This document shows, piece by piece, positions 58,833-64,000 of a DNA stretch of 64,000 nt; the first letter of the stretch is position 1; each line of letters starts with the position of its first letter. The notes beneath the pieces were generated by a model that saw only the letters and a list, made by a program, of their open reading frames with translations, was not told the origin of the DNA and ran no database searches. The stretch covers positions 149,001-213,000 of the forward strand of contig BTPP01000001.1 in assembly GCA_037102815.1 (NCBI GenBank), in the 5' to 3' direction. The position numbers were made by a program, and so were the translations under genes. The DNA comes from Neurospora intermedia (lineage: Eukaryota; Ascomycota; Sordariomycetes; Sordariales; Sordariaceae).

Positions 58833-61183
58833 GGAGTAGGGAAGTGATGGTGAAAGGAAGGATGGATTAAAGAAAGAGTTGTCCATGCAGGTGTCGTTGA
58901 AAACAACGAGTTGCACAAAAGAAGTGCACATCGGCGAAGGGCGAGCAAGAAAACTTTGAACGAGCTCGTTCAAAGGAGGATGGGCAAGCATTACTGAGCC
59001 CAATGAGTCTCCGTGACACACAATCTCAAGGGAGATTTCGAAGAAGGTAGAAATGAGTAGGAGGTTCTGTATGACAGCTCACATGTACGGATTACATACC
59101 CGCCACCAGGGGGATTCTGCATCCTTGCTTTCCTTCATAGCGAGATACCCTTTGGCTTCTGGTTTTGGTGGAAGATTTGCAGCATGGAATGACGGCATGA
59201 GCAGGAGTTCAGGTGTTTCTGGGATTCAAGGACACTGTTCTAACTCAGTGAATGGAAGTCATAGAATTGTCAAAAACGTAGAGATGCCGAGAAGGGCAAG
59301 TAGCACATCACGGTTAATTCCAGGTGACTGTATTTCTAGTACCTCTAGTAATCAGGCTGGAAGTAGAACAGAGCATCTGGCTAGACTCAAGGGATGTACA
59401 ACTATATAGCTCATAAACTACACCCAAATGACTGTCGTTGCGATCATGTCTGTATGCCCGCTTGACTCTCGGCCTTCTTGCAGTAATGGTGATAGCTGCC
59501 CATGTTAGGACAGGATAATGAGAACGGTATTGCAACCAATCCTTGGTTGGTGCAAAGGATGATGTGAATGCCCTGGTATTGAAAAGATAAGTCATCTATC
59601 TGCCAAGGCTCTGATGCAAATTCCTATCAAATTGAGGAGCTAATAGGTCTCGGAATGAATCTTCTCTATTATAACCTGGACGAAGGGTGAGAGAGCCGGG
59701 TTATTGACACTCGTTTCCACTAGTAGAGGTATCTGGATCTGGAAGGATGGCTACCTCTATCTACTATCCTTGTAACTGAGGCACTCCATGTTGAGAACAT
59801 GTTCATTTACTTGTGAGCTCTTTCAACATTCTGTGCTCTTGTGTGCTCATCATTGTGAACACGAGAAGTACCTGTGGTTCCCCATGCCAGCATTTTTCTT
59901 CACGTAAGCTCTACATCATACAAGGAACGAGCCTAAGGACTGGGACTGCCTCCACACTTTCCTTGATTAGTTATTAGAGGTATTTAAGTTGATACCTTCT
60001 TTGTTTCCCATAGAGGTACCTAGAGTAGTCTTTTCCCGCCCATTTTTCAAATGAATATAAAAACCTCGGAGACCATTATACCATTGGACAACGACGCGAG
60101 AGTCCTATAAAAGACTGGCTACCACGCTCCCTATTAGGCTCCTTAGGTACCTCCGAAGGAACCTACTCTCTCCGTCAGATTAGAGGTAACTTCGAGGTAG
60201 TAGTTCAACTTGCCAAAGACATCGTCCTGTCATCCGTGGAAGTTCGTATCCAGCATCATTGTAGAAAGTATCGATGTCGACAGGATATAGGCAAGTTGCA
60301 GGTAGGTAGAGGTATGCATATGATATATAGATCTACATACCTACCTACCTCTATTCAAATAGAAAAGAGTCCAGCACTCACAACCTACTCATTATTTAAG
60401 TCTGGCGCCAGTATCAACGTATCTACATGTTGGTACCACACTTGGATGGCCTTGAAGTTGGATGTGCGCTTGTGATGGTTTGCCAGTAGAGCCTTGAGAA
60501 GTTTCTGGATCAAATTCTAGACGCGATCAGGACATATGGCCTCCAGGAACTTACATGTACTCTATCGGCCACCCCTCCCCTTCTTCATCTTGACCGTTTA
60601 GGCATCAACATAAAAGTCTTTAAGTGATTTACAGGGCATGCGCCTCAGACTTCTTGCGTGCTCAAGACTCTTGCAGCTTCTGGATGTCTTTGTGGGAGAG
60701 GGAGATCAGGAGCAGGATTGTTCTCTATCTGCTCCCGTTGATGTTCAACTTCCGTCTCATTCTCAGTCATTACCCGCGTCCAAAACTGCAGCTCACCATA
60801 TCCACGGAGAATCGAGCCAGTGACACCATAGTGACTTTGGGGACTATTTCCTACCTGGTGGGCTGGGCAAGAACGATGAAAGCTGAGAAAAGGCGTATAT
60901 TTGCTCTATATACCGAACCGAATAGCTCGTAGCAAGCACTTTTCAAGAGGTCTGGTGCTTATCCCTCGAAAAGCATCCTGCAGAAATCGCAGCGCCCAGC
61001 TTCTAAAAGTACATTAATCTCGTAAATCCTTACCCAGGAAATAACAGCAAAGAGCAATAAAACCCACAAGGGACCCTATAGTAAGGTATGAAAGACCAAC
61101 TTTTCCATCTCCTCCACCCAACTCCGAAACTCCGCGCAATACCCCAACCCAACCCAGATCAACGATGTAGAAACGAGAGGGGA
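58833..61183. other. Intergenic region
   Basis: No gene supported. Between about 59640 and 60350 the motif AGAGGTA/GGTACCT recurs many times. At about 60300-60355 AGGTAGGTAGAGGTATG faces CATACCTACCTACCTCT, forming a hairpin of about 17-bp arms. Confidence 0.5.
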
Positions 61184-63387
61184 TCAAGCTATCTTGACAC
61201 GGAAAAGATATCTCAGACGAATCTGGGCAACGTCATACGCAATGTACTCGTTGTACAACAGCGAACAGCCCGGGACGTTTGTGTTGCCTGGTTTGACCGA
61301 GGTGTCGGGCTGAACTTCTCATTAGCAACCATACCTCCCTTGTTAAAATCGAAACAGAAAGGAGAAAATGACTTACCATCATCACCCCTTGCAGTGCCGG
61401 GTTCACGACGCCAGCATCCTTCCACTTCAACGGGCCAGTTCCTCCTTTACCCCACGTGGAAAGCATCCCCTTCTGCTTGGCGTGCTCTCCAGCATTGTAA
61501 TCGGCACCAGTCAACTCCTGGATGGGGTCGCCAAGCTCAGCTTCGCACAGCAAGAGGAGGGCCGTGCCATTGGACATATATGCACAGCAGTAGCCGGCAG
61601 ACTTGCTGGACATATCTGCCAGATAGACGCCCTTGCCAAACATGTAGCCATTGACGGGCGCCTCCGGCGGCGCGATGCGGAGACCCTGGCTGAGAATACC
61701 GCCGAAATTGGTGGAGCGGGAGCCGTGCCACAAAAGCTTGCGATTCTTCTTGAGCTTCATCTTGCCGTCGGCATAGTCACTCTGGTCGAACCGGTCGAAC
61801 TCGCCCTGGCGCTCGATACGGAATATCTCCTCCACTTGGTAGTTGAGACCGTGAGTATTACCCCGTGTCTCGACCAGGTAGTCTGCCAGTTGGGCGAACT
61901 CGGTGGAAGCCCGGTCCAAAGGCGTCATCTCCTGCATCTTGAGGCCTTGGTACTGCCTGTCCAGGGGATGGACATCGAACTTGGTCTTGTCGACCTTCAT
62001 GATGTTGCTAGCTTCTTTCAAATCGCTCAAGTTCTCAAGCAGCTCGATTTCCTGCTTCAACTGCTCGTCGGCCGCAATGACAGGTGGTCGCTCACGACCG
62101 AACGCGTGCGGAATTACGGAGTAATAGGTGTTTGATAAGTGCTCAACCGCTTGCTGGTACGGCAGACCATACTGGGAAGCTTTGGTGGGGTCGGTGAACA
62201 GTTCGGAGAGATTCTTAAGCGCCTGGAAACCGCGCATGATGGTGGCCTTGCTGAGCTTTCCCAATGGTAACTTGTTGCGATCGTACTTAAGTGCCGCCAT
62301 GGTGTTGTCCATTAACTGCTGGTTGAAGATGAGTTCAATGAGCTTAGCCACTGAGGGGTGGAGTGTGCAAATGAGAGGCTTCTGGTCCTCTTTCTCTTCT
62401 TTCGTGGCCACGCCGCCCTCCGCTTCCTCTTCGTCATCGGATTCATCCTTATAGTTCACCTCGACGAAGGCATACTTCTTGGGCTTGGGGTTATCACCTC
62501 GGTTGCTCCAGAGCAATCCCGACTTATCCTTGAACTTCTTTTCGAAAGTTTGCAGGGCATCTTGGAGAGACTGGCAGTCGAGGAGCGCGTGCTGGCCGGA
62601 TTCTCCGACACGCCCCCAGCGCGTCCAGACAGCGCACCAGCCGCTCGGCTGCGTCAAAAGCTATTTGATGAGTTAGTCTGGGGGTGCGGCAGGCGACGTT
62701 GTGACGGTGACTTGCCTGAAGACGATAGAACTTGTTGTTGTTGCCAGTGGAATTGGTCAGGTTCAATGATGCGTCATAAATAACACCATCAGAATCAACA
62801 TGAACGGCGTAGCCATATGGAGCGCCGGCGTCCACAGGGATCTGCACAGTCTTGTCTTTCAAGATTTGACCCTCGCCCATGGCCCTTTTGGTTTCGAGTT
62901 TGGACCTTTTCAGAGTGTCCTCCTCCTCACCATCAGCCTTGGCGCCATCCTGCGCTGGCGACGGCGATCTCTTTCTCTTGGTGCCTCTGGTGTCATCGCC
63001 GTTGGTCTGGGAGGCAGTATCTGCGTCAGCCACGGAAGCGTCGCTTGCGGCATCCAAAGAGGACAAATCCAGGGCGTAGTCCTTCTCGGGCTGTCGGGCG
63101 TTGGTCTCTTTGGTCTTCAACAGCCAGTCAATGCTGACAACGGGGATGCTCATTCCGTGTGCCTGCTTGACTTTGGCGGTTATCTTGTCGGCGCTCTTGT
63201 CCGAGTAGATTACATGGGTGATGCTTTGCACGATGGTAGTCCCGGTGGTGTTTGCTCCGAGGGACTCTGCTGTTTTCTTGTGCTGGTCTTGACCGCCAAC
63301 AAAGGTTCCGCTAAAGACAATGCGACAGTCTTCAAGCGGAAGTTTGGCTGGGGCAGCCGCTTCCTTCTTTGCTCGTCTGGGCGGCAT
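61184..63387 (-). CDS. npo: Poly(ADP-ribose) polymerase (BRCT-WGR-PRD-catalytic), Neurospora PARP ortholog
   Basis: Minus strand. Exons 63387-62716, 62660-61377 and 61309-61184 (693 residues). It transfers ADP-ribose from NAD+ to proteins in the nucleus, in DNA damage signalling. Domains in order: BRCT (about 16-105; CRIVFSGTFVGG, VSIDWLL), an acidic linker with a basic KRKRSPSP nuclear signal, WGR (about 160-290; VWTRWGRVGESG), the helical regulatory domain (LPLGKLSK), and the ART fold. The H-Y-E triad is H536 in LLWHGSR, Y570 in GKGVYLAD and E673 in LLYNEYI, the last supplied only by exon 3. The first intron starts GCAAGT, a GC-AG intron; the second is GTAAGT...AG. No zinc fingers, as in other fungal PARPs. 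The symbol follows the Neurospora PARP name and assumes that genus. Confidence 0.93.
62661..62715 (-). other. GC-AG intron in the PARP gene
   Basis: The frame needs KFYRLQ joined to LLTQPSG. The donor is CAG|GCAAGT, a perfect consensus except for GC, with a GACTAAC branch site and ATAG acceptor; 55 bp. Confidence 0.8.
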
Positions 63388-64000
63388 CGTGACGAACTGA
63401 TGGGGTCTCAGGAGGAAACAAAGGTGTGAAGTGTGTGAAGGCGCGTCCGAAAGTAAACAAAGAATGGGGCGTGTGTGTGTAGTAGATGTAGAAGGGTGAG
63501 ACAGGGCACTCCACGACCGTGTCAAGATTGATCAACAACCTCAAAGTCGAAGTGAGATGGACCTGACGGAAAACCCGAAAGAACTCGCTTCAGCTGAGAG
63601 GAGTCGGTTCAGTTGACAAGAAGAGACGGAGGATGAGTGCGACAAAGGAGAAGGAAGGAAGCAGCAACTCGATTTCGGGAGGTATCATCTCATTTTCTAT
63701 CTCCTGTCGAGCCATACAAACAACCCATTTGGGGTAAGCGCGCTCAACGTGCCTTCCAGGCAACAGCCGCCCCTGCTCTCTCTCTCTATTGAACCACTTT
63801 GACGCCAATTCATCGCGAAATCACGGGACAGACCGCAGGATAGCTGCCTGCTCTTGCCATTTGTTCTTCAGGCACAGCAGGCAGCTCATCAAGGTGATCC
63901 ACAAAACGCCAGGCAACAACCACCCCTGCATTCCGAATTGGCCAAAGTGACGTGATGCCAAGAGCTGGGGTAAGTAGCTTTCACTTTGGAGCTTTGGGGT
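63388..64000. other. Upstream region of the PARP gene
   Basis: Promoter and 5' flank of the minus-strand PARP gene. Short minus-strand frames (for example 63590-63808) lack domains. No other gene is seen to the window end. Confidence 0.45.

Noticed and set aside
61368-62135. 255-codon plus-strand frame
   Set aside because: Antisense shadow of the PARP catalytic exon; codon bias of the real gene keeps it open.

Overview
The window looks like a filamentous ascomycete chromosome, most probably Neurospora or a close relative. About half of it is extremely AT-rich, stop-riddled and poor in CpA/TpG, the signature of repeat-induced point mutation (RIP). The unmutated half carries compact genes with 50-130 bp introns (GT...CTAAC/CTGAC...AG), a Zn2Cys6 regulator, and a BRCT-WGR-PARP protein matching the single fungal PARP.

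Layout. 1-8.8 kb is RIP-mutated transposon debris into which a younger 2.3-kb LTR element (3269-5585, identical-length LTRs, 5-bp target duplication) has inserted. 8.8-31.7 kb is dominated by what I read as one giant RIP-killed element (about 9060-30862). It is bounded by imperfect inverted repeats of about 100 bp. It contains decayed genes for a RecQ-like helicase reading inward from the left end, and for a HTH_psq-like protein, a SNF2-like ATPase and a DUF6589-like protein reading inward from the right. It also holds several tandem arrays and dozens of copies of a short palindrome that falls in or near apparent introns. 31.7-36.6 kb holds a 10-exon Zn2Cys6 transcription factor gene, preceded by a 154-bp MITE. 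36.66-38.8 kb is a second RIP island with a hAT-like transposase relic. 38.8-64 kb is gene-bearing, with long intergenic stretches: myo-inositol oxygenase, a tRNA-like Pol III unit, a multi-pass membrane protein, a tandem trio of paralogous C2H2 proteins, and PARP on the minus strand.

The most interesting euchromatic feature is the trio (49.0-58.8 kb). Each protein has a C2H2 finger of spacing C-x4-C-x12-H-x4-H split by an intron at the same place, an acidic low-complexity linker, one or two copies of a cysteine-bearing module (recalling DUF3716), and in all three a short C-terminal module. The second and third genes share an exact 20-bp element about 240-290 bp upstream of their start codons. 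The trio looks like a locally expanding family of nuclear DNA- or chromatin-binding proteins of unknown job.

Limits: exon boundaries were set by eye from splice signals and reading frame. Family names for RIP relics rest on short recognisable motifs with RIP-type stops, not on searches. Coordinates of relics and arrays are approximate.
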